From: Streptomyces sp. ISL-66
GTDB lineage: Bacteria > Actinomycetota > Actinomycetes > Streptomycetales > Streptomycetaceae
Reading direction: 5' to 3'
NCBI RefSeq assembly: GCF_018614135.1
Contig: NZ_JAGGOW010000072.1
Span: forward strand, 33,539-97,538
Length of the DNA: 64,000 nucleotides
Shown: piece after piece, positions 41,893-53,117 of the stretch
Numbering within the stretch: the stretch's first letter is position 1
How the letters are laid out: each line of letters begins with the position of its first letter
Position numbers and translations under genes: made by a program
Notes under the pieces: model-generated
Databases searched by the model: none
What the model saw: the letters and a program-made list of their open reading frames with translations, nothing else
Told to the model about the DNA's origin: nothing

Positions 41893-42321
41893 ATGGCTGA
41901 AGTCACCGCGGAATCACGCATCGAGGCGTCCGCCGCGAAGCTCTGGTCCCAGCTGACCGACTGGGACGCGTACGGCCAGTGGAGCATGACCCACACCAAC
42001 TTCCCCAAGGGCGGTCCCGAGACCCTCGCCATCGGCTCCACCTTCGCCGAGAACATGAAGATGATGGGCTTCCCTGCCGAGATCCTCTGGACGGTCTCCG
42101 AACTGGAGGAAGAACGCGTCATCGCCATCACCGGCAAGGGCCCGATGGGCGTGGCCGTACTGACCCGCTACACCCTGATCCCCGACGGCGGGGCCACCAC
42201 GGTCCGCATCGACGGTGAATTCTCGGGCGCCGCGGTGTCCCTGATGGCGGGCAAACTCAAAGACTCCGCCACCGCCGCCCTGAACGAGTCACTGCGCAAA
42301 CTGGCGGCCGTGGTCGCCTAG
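41893..42321 (+). CDS. SRPBCC (START-like) superfamily protein
   Basis: A 142-residue helix-grip protein of the polyketide-cyclase/Aha1-like type. AESRIEASAAKLWSQLTDWDAYGQW is the characteristic opening, with IDGEFSG and a C-terminal long helix (DSATAALNESLRKLAAV). Such proteins bind hydrophobic ligands. Ligand and pathway are unknown. GAGAAGGGG lies before the ATG. Confidence 0.85.
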   Translation: MAEVTAESRIEASAAKLWSQLTDWDAYGQWSMTHTNFPKGGPETLAIGSTFAENMKMMGFPAEILWTVSELEEERVIAITGKGPMGVAVLTRYTLIPDGGATTVRIDGEFSGAAVSLMAGKLKDSATAALNESLRKLAAVVA

Positions 42322-42412
42322 ACCACGCCCTGGCCGTGCCCACGGGCATCCCTCACACCTGCCAGGCGCGGGCCCGCCCCACCACGGAGAGGTCGGACGG
42401 GTCAGGGACGGG

Positions 42413-42814
42413 TCAGGGACGGGTGTACCTGATGCACTTGAACGAATTGGTTTTCGCATCGTCAATACAGACCCTGACGTACGCGGCCCCGCCGGGCGCA
42501 TCCGCAGGGATTGCGATATTGATCGGGTACGTCACGTCGCACTGAGTGCCGGTGCTCCAGGTGCCGAGCTCGTTGCCAGAGGCGCCGTGCGCGCCGAACC
42601 ACGCCCTGTGGCAGCCGACGGCCCGGAACGTTCCGTTGAAAGCGACCGACCGGTTGTACCAAGTCACGGTGCCGCGGAGGTAGCTGTCATCGAATGTGAC
42701 GTCGACGGCGGTGGTCGGGTAGGCGGCGGTCTGCGCGCCGGCGGCCGGAGCGCCCAGCAAGGCGCCCGCGGTCAGCACGACGGAACCGAGGGCGGCGGCG
42801 AGATGAGTCTTCAT
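42413..42814 (-). CDS. Small secreted protein, paralogue A
   Basis: A 133-residue secreted protein of unknown function. The signal peptide ends at AGAQTA. The mature part has RGTVTWYNRSV and ends PGGAAYVRVCIDD plus a C-terminal Cys, with four cysteines in all that could form two disulfides. It is a tandem paralogue of the gene at 42872-43306. The signal peptides are identical and the mature halves differ by substitutions and small indels. GGAGAC precedes the ATG. Confidence 0.85.
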   Translation of the reverse strand: MKTHLAAALGSVVLTAGALLGAPAAGAQTAAYPTTAVDVTFDDSYLRGTVTWYNRSVAFNGTFRAVGCHRAWFGAHGASGNELGTWSTGTQCDVTYPINIAIPADAPGGAAYVRVCIDDAKTNSFKCIRYTRP

Positions 42815-42834
42815 GCGGTCTCCAGGACGGGATG
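42729..42834. repeat. Near-identical duplicated 5' segment, copy A
   Basis: About 106 bp covering the ribosome site and signal peptide coding region matches 43221-43326 with only two differences, whereas the mature coding regions are strongly diverged. It marks a recent duplication or gene conversion limited to the leader. Confidence 0.9.
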
Positions 42835-42871
42835 CTCGGACCGGGTTTTCCAGCTGGCCTCGGCGCGCGGG

Positions 42872-43306
42872 CTAGAGCGGCCTGGCGATGCGCTGGCACG
42901 TGAGGTCCGTGAGGTTCCCGTCATCGAGACAGACCCTGACGTACGCGGCACCGCCGGGCTGGTCCGCAGGAACGACGAAGTCGTAGGCCGTGATGTTGCC
43001 GCAGGCGATCGGGTAGCCGCCGCCCGAGCCGATCACGGCACGGTCCCCTTGGAGGGTGTAGACCCACGTGGTCCGGCACGTGACCGAACTGTCCCCCACC
43101 GCGGACCTGTGCTGCCCGACGACTCGGACCGACCGGTTGTACCAAGTGACGGTTCCCCTGGTCCACGTGGCGCCGTAATTGATGTTGAAGTCGCTGGTGG
43201 GATAGGTGGTCGCGGTCGCGGTCTGTGCGCCGGCGGCGGGAGCGCCCAGCAAGGCGCCCGCGGTCAGCACGACGGAACCGAGGGCGGCGGCGAGATGAGT
43301 CTTCAT
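42872..43306 (-). CDS. Small secreted protein, paralogue B
   Basis: A 144-residue secreted protein, first of the tandem pair. Its signal peptide matches paralogue A residue for residue. The mature part shares RGTVTWYNRSV and PGGAAYVRVCLDD but differs in the middle (VTCRTTWVYTLQGDRAV). Four cysteines. The ATG at 43306 follows GGAGACC. The function is unknown. A winged-helix regulator lies just upstream on the same strand. Confidence 0.85.
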   Translation of the reverse strand: MKTHLAAALGSVVLTAGALLGAPAAGAQTATATTYPTSDFNINYGATWTRGTVTWYNRSVRVVGQHRSAVGDSSVTCRTTWVYTLQGDRAVIGSGGGYPIACGNITAYDFVVPADQPGGAAYVRVCLDDGNLTDLTCQRIARPL

Positions 43307-43326
43307 GCGGTCTCCAGGACGGGATG
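43221..43326. repeat. Near-identical duplicated 5' segment, copy B
   Basis: Partner of 42729-42834, offset 492 bp, including about 20 bp of 5' untranslated sequence. Confidence 0.9.
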
Positions 43327-43399
43327 GGCCGGTTGCCGCTTCACATCCTGGGCGGGTCGGCCGCCTGCGGCCCACCTTTTAAGTCACGGCTTAAAGGCC

Positions 43400-44401
43400 T
43401 CACGGTTCCGTCGGGACACCGGTCCGCAGCAGGGCCAGCCCGAGGGGGGTGATGAGGTGCAGCACGGACCCGCCTCGGCGGCTGGTGGTGATGAGGTCCG
43501 TGTTCCGCAGCACTGTCGCGTGCTGACTGGCCGCTGCGGCCGTGACGTTGAGGCGGCGGGCCAGTTCGCTCGTCGTGCAGCCTTCGACTGTCGCACGGAG
43601 GGCGGCAGCTCGCGTGCGGCCGAGCAGGGACTCCAGGTTCCGCACGGCGGAGCCGTCCGCCTCCGCCGGTCCGGTGCCGGTCAGCGGTCGACGGAGAGCC
43701 GGCACGGTCAGTCGGGGTGGCTGGGCGGTATCGAGCGGGTCCCACAGGAAGTTCACCGGACGCTTCGAGAAGATCGTGGGCGTGATGATCAGTCCCCTTC
43801 CCTGAAGACGCACCTCGACTCGGCGCGGGTAGGGGGCTTCGAGCACCGGCGGACGCCAGCGGACCAGTGGTGCGCAGATCGAACGCAGCAGCAGATCGAT
43901 GCCTCCCTCCAGCATCAGGGTCGCGCAACGGGTGGACAGTGCGACCAGTTCCGACCGCCCTCGATGCCAGTAGGGCTCCACGGTCAGCCGATGGCAGGCG
44001 CGCACGGCCTCGGCGAGCTCCCGCCGTGCGTCACGGTCGCCCTCGGACACCCGTCTGGCCCACGGTAGGTGTCCGGGGTGGAAGTCGAGACCCTCGAACT
44101 CGCGTCGCAGCCGGGACACCGGGGCGTGCAGCAGGTTGTCCACGGCGTGGTCCAGAGAGGGCGCATCGCCCATCAGGGCCAGCAGATCAAGCCCGGGACC
44201 GCGCACCGGAACCAGGGACGTCAGGGGGCGCGTGTCCGCTCCCATCCGGCCCGCGACCGCTGACCGCCACGAGCGGAAGTGAGGCAGCTCCCGGTTCTCC
44301 CTCAGCAGCTCCAGGCTGTAGTAGACCTCCGCTGCGACGCCGATCGTTGCGGCCACCCGTGTCCGGGCAAGGTCTTCCGTCGTGAAGTGAATGCGTAACA
44401 C
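43400..44401 (-). CDS. Winged-helix (ArsR-type) regulator with DUF5937-like N-terminal domain
   Basis: A 333-residue regulator. The opening LRIHFTTEDLARTRVA and the long N-terminal domain match the Streptomyces family with a DUF5937 region. The C-terminal ArsR-like winged helix is CTTSELARRLNVTAAAASQHATVLRNTDLI with a final wing GGSVLHLITPLG. The GTG at 44401 follows AGGGGG. Family members are numerous in Streptomyces and their ligands are unknown. It may control the two secreted proteins that follow on the same strand. Confidence 0.85.
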   Translation of the reverse strand: MLRIHFTTEDLARTRVAATIGVAAEVYYSLELLRENRELPHFRSWRSAVAGRMGADTRPLTSLVPVRGPGLDLLALMGDAPSLDHAVDNLLHAPVSRLRREFEGLDFHPGHLPWARRVSEGDRDARRELAEAVRACHRLTVEPYWHRGRSELVALSTRCATLMLEGGIDLLLRSICAPLVRWRPPVLEAPYPRRVEVRLQGRGLIITPTIFSKRPVNFLWDPLDTAQPPRLTVPALRRPLTGTGPAEADGSAVRNLESLLGRTRAAALRATVEGCTTSELARRLNVTAAAASQHATVLRNTDLITTSRRGGSVLHLITPLGLALLRTGVPTEP

Positions 44402-44560
44402 CGGCCGGCCCCCTGCCACCGAGTAGAGCGCGTGAGCACACCCCCAGCATGCCCCAACCCGCCCTGCCCGACCCGGCATTCAGGCGTAGGCCGGGCCCGC
44501 TTCCTGGCCGAGGCTGAAACCGGGGACCGGCCCGCTCCGGGGCGGGCCATCGCCCCGCGC

Positions 44561-44615
44561 CGGTCCGGCCCAGTCCGGCCCAGTCCAGTCCAGTCCGGTC
44601 CAGTCCAGTCCAGTC
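44561..44615. repeat. CAGTC/CGGTC pentamer repeats
   Basis: About eleven 5-bp units of CAGTC, with CGGTC or CCGGC variants, upstream of the PhzF gene. Simple-sequence expansion; no promoter was seen within it. Confidence 0.75.
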
Positions 44616-44667
44616 ATCCCGGATTGGCCTTTGCGGGCGCGTCCGGCGGCTCCCTAGGGTCGGTCGC

Positions 44668-45495
44668 ATGCGCATCAGAATCGTGGACGCCTTCACCGCC
44701 CGCCCCTTCGGGGGCAACCCCGCCGGAGTTGTGCTCCTCGAGGGCGGCTTCCCCCCGGACGCCTGGCTCCAGCAGGTCGCCGCCGAGGTCAACCTCTCCG
44801 AGACCGCCTTCGCCCACCCCCTGCCTCCCGGCGGCGAGGCCGACTGGGCGCTGCGCTGGTTCACCCCGGCGAGCGAGGTCGACATGTGCGGTCACGCTAC
44901 CCTCGCCACCGCTCACGTCCTGGCCACGAGCGGCCTCGCGAGCGGGCTGATCCGCTTCACCGCGCGGTGCGGCATCCTCACCGCCGAGGCAGCCCAGGAC
45001 GGGCGGATCACCCTGGACTTCCCGACCTCCTCCCTGACCGAGGTCGAGCCCCCCGCCGAGGTGCGCCGTGCCCTGGACGCCGAGATCAAGTCGGCCCACG
45101 ACACCTCTGAGCACGTCGGCGACCTGGTCGTGGAACTGGCGGACGAGCGGGCCGTGCGCTCGCTCACGCCCGATCTGACCGCCCTGCGCGGCTACGCCCA
45201 CCGCGGGATCATCGTCACAGCCGCCGCCGAAGACCCCTCCCGCGGCTACGACTTCCACTCCCGCGCCTTCTTCCCGGCCATCGGCATCGACGAGGACCCG
45301 GTCACGGGCAGCGCCCACACCGCGCTGGCCCCCTTCTGGGCCGCGCGCCTGGGCCGCACGGAGCTCGTCGGCCTCCAGGGCGGAGCGCGCACCGGGCTGG
45401 TCGCGGTCCGGCTCGCGGGCGACCGTACGCTGCTGACGGGCAGCGCCGTCACCGTCATCGACGGCGAACTGCTCGCCGCCCCGCGTTCCTCCTGA
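44668..45495 (+). CDS. PhzF family isomerase/epimerase
   Basis: A 275-residue PhzF/DapF-fold protein. VDAFTARPFGGNPAGVVLL opens the first lobe, NLSETAF holds the conserved catalytic Glu, WFTPASEVDMCGHATLATAHVL the substrate His, and GIDEDPVTGSAHTALAPFW opens the second-lobe loop. PhzF enzymes isomerise small carboxylates; the substrate is unknown and there is no phenazine cluster. The mapped length is standard. Confidence 0.92.
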   Translation: MRIRIVDAFTARPFGGNPAGVVLLEGGFPPDAWLQQVAAEVNLSETAFAHPLPPGGEADWALRWFTPASEVDMCGHATLATAHVLATSGLASGLIRFTARCGILTAEAAQDGRITLDFPTSSLTEVEPPAEVRRALDAEIKSAHDTSEHVGDLVVELADERAVRSLTPDLTALRGYAHRGIIVTAAAEDPSRGYDFHSRAFFPAIGIDEDPVTGSAHTALAPFWAARLGRTELVGLQGGARTGLVAVRLAGDRTLLTGSAVTVIDGELLAAPRSS

Positions 45496-45552
45496 CGGGA
45501 CTGACACTGACGGCGCTGACAGCGCCGACGGAGCCGACAGGACTCACGAGAC

Positions 45553-45588
45553 AGCGGCACCAGCGGCACCAGCGGCACCAGCGGCACC
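45553..45588. repeat. AGCGGCACC nonamer repeat, four copies
   Basis: Four perfect copies of AGCGGCACC between the convergent PhzF and CPBP genes. No stem-loop terminator is evident there. Confidence 0.9.
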
Positions 45589-45597
45589 GACGCAGGC

Positions 45598-46443
45598 CTA
45601 CGGGGTAGGCAGCCAGCCCACCTTGCCCGCCAGCAGGGCGTACCCGCCGAAGGCCACGATGTCGAGCAGCGCGTGCGCGACGACGAGCGGGCCGACCCGG
45701 CCCCAGCGCCGGTAGGCGAGCACGAACACCACGCCCATCACCACGTTGCCGATGAAACCGCCGATGCCCTGGTAGAGGTGGTACGAACCGCGCAGCACGG
45801 AGCTGGCGACCAGCGCGGCCATCGGCGACCAGCCCAGCCGGTCGAGCCTGCGCAGCAGGTAGGCCAGCACGATGACCTCCTCGACCACGGAGTTCTGCAC
45901 CGCGGAGAGGATCAGCACGGGGAACTTCCACCACACGTCGGGCAGCGCCTCCGGCACCACCGTCAGGTTGAATCCGGTGGTCCGAGCCGCCAGGTAGAAG
46001 GCCAGTCCGGCGCTCCCGATGCCGGCCGCGACGAGCGCGCCCCGGCCCAGGTCCCCCACGGGCCGGGTACGGTCGAAGCCCAGTACCTTCAGGCCGGGCG
46101 CGCCCTCCCGGGTCAGCAGGTGCGCGACGAGCAGTACGGGTACCAGCGCGCTCGCGATCCCGAAGAGCTGCCAGGCCAGGTCCAGCCAGGGCCGGCCGGG
46201 CGCGTACGAGCCGTTGAGCGTGGCGGCCTGGTCCTTCAGTCCGCCCGGCTTGGTCAGCGAGCCGATGAAGCTGATCAGCGCCGAGACGCCGCTCGCGCCC
46301 AGGGACAGCGCGAGCACGAGCAGCGTCTCGGTGCGCAGGAGCGCCCGCCGCCCGTCCACGCCCGGGCCCTCGCCGGGCTCCCCGACCACCGCTTCCGGCT
46401 CCGTCCGCACGCCCGTCTCCCGTCGCGCCGCCCACCGCGACAT
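45598..46443 (-). CDS. CPBP family intramembrane protease-like protein
   Basis: A 281-residue membrane protein with about eight predicted helices. The Abi/CPBP motifs are NSVVEEVIVLAYLL (paired Glu), LRGSYHLYQGIGGF (His) and HALLDIVAF (His and Asp). The Arg of the classical EExxxR motif is absent, a variant common in actinobacterial members. It may process prenylated or membrane substrates; no partner is nearby. Confidence 0.88.
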   Translation of the reverse strand: MSRWAARRETGVRTEPEAVVGEPGEGPGVDGRRALLRTETLLVLALSLGASGVSALISFIGSLTKPGGLKDQAATLNGSYAPGRPWLDLAWQLFGIASALVPVLLVAHLLTREGAPGLKVLGFDRTRPVGDLGRGALVAAGIGSAGLAFYLAARTTGFNLTVVPEALPDVWWKFPVLILSAVQNSVVEEVIVLAYLLRRLDRLGWSPMAALVASSVLRGSYHLYQGIGGFIGNVVMGVVFVLAYRRWGRVGPLVVAHALLDIVAFGGYALLAGKVGWLPTP

Positions 46444-46544
46444 CTCGCTGGGGCATCCCGTTCGATCACCCCATACTGCCTCGTCGGCGGCGGAACCGGA
46501 TCACCGGACGGAAGACGGACACAGAAGACGGACACGCCCCTCGC

Positions 46545-48080
46545 TCAACCCTCGGCCGCCACCGCGGCGCCCACCTCCTCCTCGGCGAGCCCGACCGGCC
46601 AGGTGTGCACCGGTTCGCCCTTGTGCATCAGTTCGCTGTAGCGGCGCGTGGTCGCGGCGAGCGCCGCGTCCCGCTCCAGCCCGGCCGCGCGCGCCCGGTG
46701 GTAGGTGTCCACCTGCCAGGTGGCTCCGTTGGTCCGGCGCCGGCACCGCTCCTCGATGATGCCGAGGTAGTGGTCCCGGTCGGCGGGCTCGATGCCCCAC
46801 GCGTCCAGCCCGGCGGCCGCCATCGGCAGCAGCTCGTCGAGGACCAGCCGCACCGCCGGCCCGCTCGCCAGTCCCCCGCCCCGGCCCCGGCGGGGCCAGC
46901 GCAGGCGGGCGTCGATGCCGTAGCGGCAGGCGGCGTCGAAATTGGCCTCCGCCTCCGCGAAGGGCAGCCGGCTCCACACCGGGCGCGGCTCGTCCGCGAG
47001 GGTCCGTACGAGCCCGTAGTAGAAGGCGGCGTTGGCGACGACGTCGGCCACCGTCGGTCCGGCGGGCAGCACCCGGTTCTCCACGCGCAGGTGCGGCACC
47101 CCGTCGGCGACCCCGTAGACGGGCCGGTTCCACCGGTAGACGGTGCCGTTGTGCAGCACCAGCTCCTGCAGGCTCGGCACCCCGCCCTCGGCGAGCACCC
47201 TCAGCGGCTCCTCCTCGTCGCAGATCGGCAGCAGGGCCGGGAAGTAGCGGACGTTCTCGGCGAAGAGCTCGTACGCCGAATCCACCCACCGCTCGCCGAA
47301 CCAGGTGCGCGGCCGCACCCCCTGGGCCTGGAGCTCGGGCGGACGGGTGTCGGTGGCCTGTTGGAAGAGCGGCGGCCGCGACTCCCGCCACAGCTCGCGC
47401 CCGAACAGGAAAGGCGAGTTGGCGCCGACGGCTATCTGTACGGCGGCCACCGCCTGCGCCGCGTTCCACACGTCCGCGAACCGGGCCGGCGTCACTTGCA
47501 GGTGCAGCTGTACGGAGGTGCAGGCGGCCTCCGGCACGATCGACCCGGAAGTCCAGGTCAGCCGCTCCACCCCGTCGATGTCGAGCGTGAAGTCCTCGCC
47601 GCGCATCGTCAGGATCTGCTCGTTCAGCAGCGAGTAGCGGTCCACCGCCGAGAGGTTGGCGGTGACCAGGTCGGCGCGGGAGATGGTCGGCAGAATTCCG
47701 ATCATCACCACCCCGGCGTCGATCTCCACGGCCTGCCGGTGGGCATAGCCGAGCCCCGCGCTCAGTTCCTCGGCGAGCTGGTCGAATACCCGGCCGCCGA
47801 GCCGGTGCGGGAGTACGTTCACCTCCAGGTTGAACATTCCCAGTTCCGTCTGGAAATCGGGGCTCGCTATGCGCTCCAGAACCTGCGCATTCACCATTCT
47901 CGGCAAACCGTCGGGACCCGCGAGATTCAGCTCGATCTCCAGCCCCATCATGTTCTTCGGGCGATCGAACCTCTTCTCCGCCAGGAGCCGCTCCAGTCCC
48001 TCCAGACACTCGTGGAGCTTCCGTCGGTACCGTTGCCGATCGGACAGGTCGAATCCGCCCGCCACGACCTTCTCCCCCAT
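46545..48080 (-). CDS. Glutamate-cysteine ligase family (GCS2) protein
   Basis: A 511-residue ATP-dependent carboxylate-amine ligase. MMGLEIELNL contains the metal-binding Glu pair, ELGMFNLEVNVLPHRL follows, and CTSVQLHLQVTP and HLRVENRVLPAGP are core GCS2 strands. Related enzymes make gamma-glutamylcysteine (EgtA in ergothioneine synthesis) or other gamma-glutamyl compounds. Without ergothioneine neighbours the amine partner is unknown. GAGGAGGGA precedes the ATG. Confidence 0.88.
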   Translation of the reverse strand: MGEKVVAGGFDLSDRQRYRRKLHECLEGLERLLAEKRFDRPKNMMGLEIELNLAGPDGLPRMVNAQVLERIASPDFQTELGMFNLEVNVLPHRLGGRVFDQLAEELSAGLGYAHRQAVEIDAGVVMIGILPTISRADLVTANLSAVDRYSLLNEQILTMRGEDFTLDIDGVERLTWTSGSIVPEAACTSVQLHLQVTPARFADVWNAAQAVAAVQIAVGANSPFLFGRELWRESRPPLFQQATDTRPPELQAQGVRPRTWFGERWVDSAYELFAENVRYFPALLPICDEEEPLRVLAEGGVPSLQELVLHNGTVYRWNRPVYGVADGVPHLRVENRVLPAGPTVADVVANAAFYYGLVRTLADEPRPVWSRLPFAEAEANFDAACRYGIDARLRWPRRGRGGGLASGPAVRLVLDELLPMAAAGLDAWGIEPADRDHYLGIIEERCRRRTNGATWQVDTYHRARAAGLERDAALAATTRRYSELMHKGEPVHTWPVGLAEEEVGAAVAAEG

Positions 48081-48596
48081 CGGAGCGTCCCTCCTCGAGT
48101 GGGCCTGGCCGGATTGGAAGAGATCCGTCGGCCCAGGCGCGCGTTACGCTCGATGATGCCCCGACGCAGTGATCGATAACGCGGAAGGGGCGTGTCTGGC
48201 GAGGAGCGCGCGCCGGTTTGGCCGACAGGCGCTTTGGCACATTCACCTGGCAAGCCCTCGTACGCAAATACCGCGTCGGTTTTGCCGGTTCCGGATAACC
48301 GATGCTTTCCAGCCGAGCCCCCGTCCGGTAACCTCCGAGGTCAGCGGGGCACGTTTGCGCGCACGCGGCATGAATGCCATGTCAGAGGGACCGGTAAGCG
48401 CCTTGCAGGCAATAGGCGGGACAGCTAGCCGAAACACTGCGTGAACACATGTCGTATAAACTCCGCAAACGAGGCAGAGAGTTGGCGCGCGGCCATTGCC
48501 CCTCAGCCCCCCTCTGGCCCCAGAATGCGACAGCGCCGTCCCGCACCCGTACCTCGCCCCCGATCCACCGGTCTCCCAAGTGAGAGGCGACCCACC
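48081..48596. other. 516-bp intergenic region, content unassigned
   Basis: Long by local standards, between the ligase gene and a Streptomyces hypothetical gene transcribed apart from it. It is less GC-rich than its surroundings (for example near 48240-48300 and 48430-48480). Short reading frames lack ribosome sites and coding bias. A TATAAA-like box near 48456 and several short inverted repeats are present, but I could not match it to a riboswitch or RNA gene. Confidence 0.4.
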
Positions 48597-49217
48597 ATGC
48601 CGCTGCATGTCCCTCCGGCTCCCGCGCCCGCCCTGCGCAGCGTCCTCGCGGCCCTCGGTTCTCCCACCGCCGTCAATGAGGCGCACACCCCGGCCCTGCG
48701 GGCCCTCCAGGGTCCGATGACCGCCGAACTGCCGCTGCCCGTCCACGTCCTGGACCGACTGAACATCTCGGGCCTGACCTCCGGCGACAGGCCGCCGCGT
48801 ACGAGGCTGACCGGCTGGCGGTTCCTGATCCGCAGCGGAGACCGCTACGTCGCCGCGGCCGATACCCGGCTGACCCCGGACGGGTGGGCCTTCTCCCACT
48901 TCTTCGAGGGCCCCTACGTCGCCGCCACCGAACGCGCGCTGCGCCAGGCCGAGTCGCTCGGCAAGAACTACCAGCCGCGCCTGCTGTCCGTGCCGGAGCT
49001 GTACATGCTGACGCTGTGGCTGCACGGATCGGTGAGGGCCGACGCCTCCGCCGGGCTGCCGGCCGCGGCCGATCTGCTGATCCCGCTGGCGCCCGCCCCA
49101 CCGGGCATCGCCGCCTACCGGCCGCACACCGTGTCCGAACTGCTGCCCGTGCTGACCCACCGGCTCACGCCTCCGGCGCCACCGGTCCCGCCTTCGATGG
49201 CGGCCCCGGCCGCCTGA
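48597..49217 (+). CDS. Conserved Streptomyces hypothetical protein
   Basis: A 206-residue soluble protein of unknown function, Ala/Pro-rich. Its middle (LTGWRFLIRSGDRYVAAADTRL, about 71-92) and SVPELYMLTLWLHG (about 132-145) look like a compact alpha/beta domain, and a Pro-rich tail ends it. No catalytic motif was recognised. GAGAGGCGA precedes the ATG at 48597. An earlier in-frame GTG at 48441 would add an Arg/Pro-rich leader and is unlikely. Confidence 0.7.
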   Translation: MPLHVPPAPAPALRSVLAALGSPTAVNEAHTPALRALQGPMTAELPLPVHVLDRLNISGLTSGDRPPRTRLTGWRFLIRSGDRYVAAADTRLTPDGWAFSHFFEGPYVAATERALRQAESLGKNYQPRLLSVPELYMLTLWLHGSVRADASAGLPAAADLLIPLAPAPPGIAAYRPHTVSELLPVLTHRLTPPAPPVPPSMAAPAA

Positions 49218-49284
49218 GGGGGCCCGAGGACCAAGCGGGTGCCCACCCGTCCGGCCCATTCGGCCTAGCCCACTCGGGCCCCCT
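49217..49284 (+). terminator. Large hairpin terminator
   Basis: AGGGGGCCCGAG (49217-49228) pairs perfectly with CTCGGGCCCCCT (49273-49284). An inner CGGGTG/CACCCG stem also forms. It begins on the last base of the stop codon. Confidence 0.7.
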
Positions 49285-49446
49285 GCGAACCATCCGAAAT
49301 GACAGGGGAGTTGACCTGAACCGCCCGCACGGGTGATGCGTCATCAATCTATGAGGACAGCTGCCGGGAAATCCCTGCGGACACCCTGTCGTAGGGGAAC
49401 ACTGGGGGCCCTGACCAAGCCAAGTCGTTGATACGGGGGGGCGGCC

Positions 49447-49710
49447 ATGAACAACGCATCGAGCCGCAGCACACAGACCACACCGCAGCGAAAGAACGCA
49501 TCCATGTGCCAGCACAAGCCAGCATGCCCGACCGCCGACTCCGCCGACCGGGAGGCCGCACACCCCGTGGCCGTGCACCCGGAGCAGGGCTGGAGCCTGC
49601 TGTGCAACGGCGTCCTGCTCTTCGAGGACACCGGTGAGCTGCTGCCGGACGGCCAGATCATCGCCCCCCACCGCGCACTCGCGGCGGCGCACGTGATGAA
49701 GGCGGCCTAA
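49447..49710 (+). CDS. DUF5999 family small protein
   Basis: An 87-residue protein of the Streptomyces DUF5999 family. The conserved part runs from MCQHKPACPTADSADREAA to LLPDGQIIAPHRAL, with a CxxxxxxC pair near its start. That conserved part begins at an internal ATG (49504), so the true protein may be 68 residues. The ATG at 49447 has a GGGGGGCGG ribosome-like site while 49504 has only GAAAGAA. The function is unknown. Confidence 0.75.
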   Translation: MNNASSRSTQTTPQRKNASMCQHKPACPTADSADREAAHPVAVHPEQGWSLLCNGVLLFEDTGELLPDGQIIAPHRALAAAHVMKAA

Positions 49711-49740
49711 CCGAGGCCCGTCCGCCGACAGTCGGTACCC

Positions 49741-49783
49741 GAAGGGGCCGGCCCAGGAGTACGACTCCCGGACCGGCCCCTTC
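49741..49783. terminator. Bidirectional terminator before gcvP
   Basis: GAAGGGGCCGG (49741-49751) pairs with CCGGCCCCTTC (49773-49783), with an inner GGAGT/ACTCC stem. It lies between the convergent DUF5999 and gcvP genes. Confidence 0.88.
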
Positions 49784-49814
49784 GTCTTGCCCAGATCGCT
49801 GGAACCGGTTGGTC

Positions 49815-52700
<2,886 letters not shown>

Positions 52701-52762
52701 GTACGGAGGCCTCCTGGTCGTACGACCTGCGAGGGGTGCCTCGGCGCGGGCACCCGGACGGC

Positions 52763-52989
52763 CTCCCCCTCTGTCATCACAACCTGAGAGTTTCACCGGG
52801 CCGCTCGAGGATCGCTCGCGAGGACCGGTTTTCACCGTCGGTGAGGAGGGGAACCGGCACTGCGCGCCCGGTACCCGCCCCTGCTTTCCAGAGTGGCCTC
52901 ACCTACGTGCGGTACGTATGCCTGAGAGATTCCGGGGAGGATTTGCTCCTTCGGCGCCTCCGTCGAGCTCACTCGGAGGACTCTCCCGC
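52763..52989 (-). promoter_or_regulatory. Tandem glycine riboswitch of gcvP
   Basis: On the minus strand two glycine aptamers stand in series. The first begins GCGGGAGAGTCC and closes with ATCTCTCAGGCA. The second closes with GTGAAACTCTCAGG and ACAGAGGGGGA. The paired CTCTCAGG conserved cores, GGCGCCGAAGGAGCAA and the joining segment are all typical of gcv leaders. Glycine binding switches gcvP on. It ends about 60 nt before the ATG, leaving room for a translational or terminator switch (GAGGGGGAGGCC pairs with later GGCCTCC). Confidence 0.93.
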
Positions 52990-53117
52990 ACAGGGTCAAC
53001 AGCCGTCACCCAGCCTACCAGCGAGGATCCGGGAGCCTCCCTCGAGTGGCCCCCTCTCCGGAAATGCACTTTTGTAGTCATTACGGAGGAGTTGCGACCA
53101 ACTGGAGGGACCGGACC

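Noticed and set aside
44668..45495. Phenazine biosynthesis
   Set aside because: PhzF-fold proteins are widespread and no other phenazine gene is nearby.
48240..48480. Possible riboswitch (c-di-AMP type) or small RNA
   Set aside because: I could not find the conserved cores, and GGTAACC/GGATAACC inverted segments alone are insufficient.
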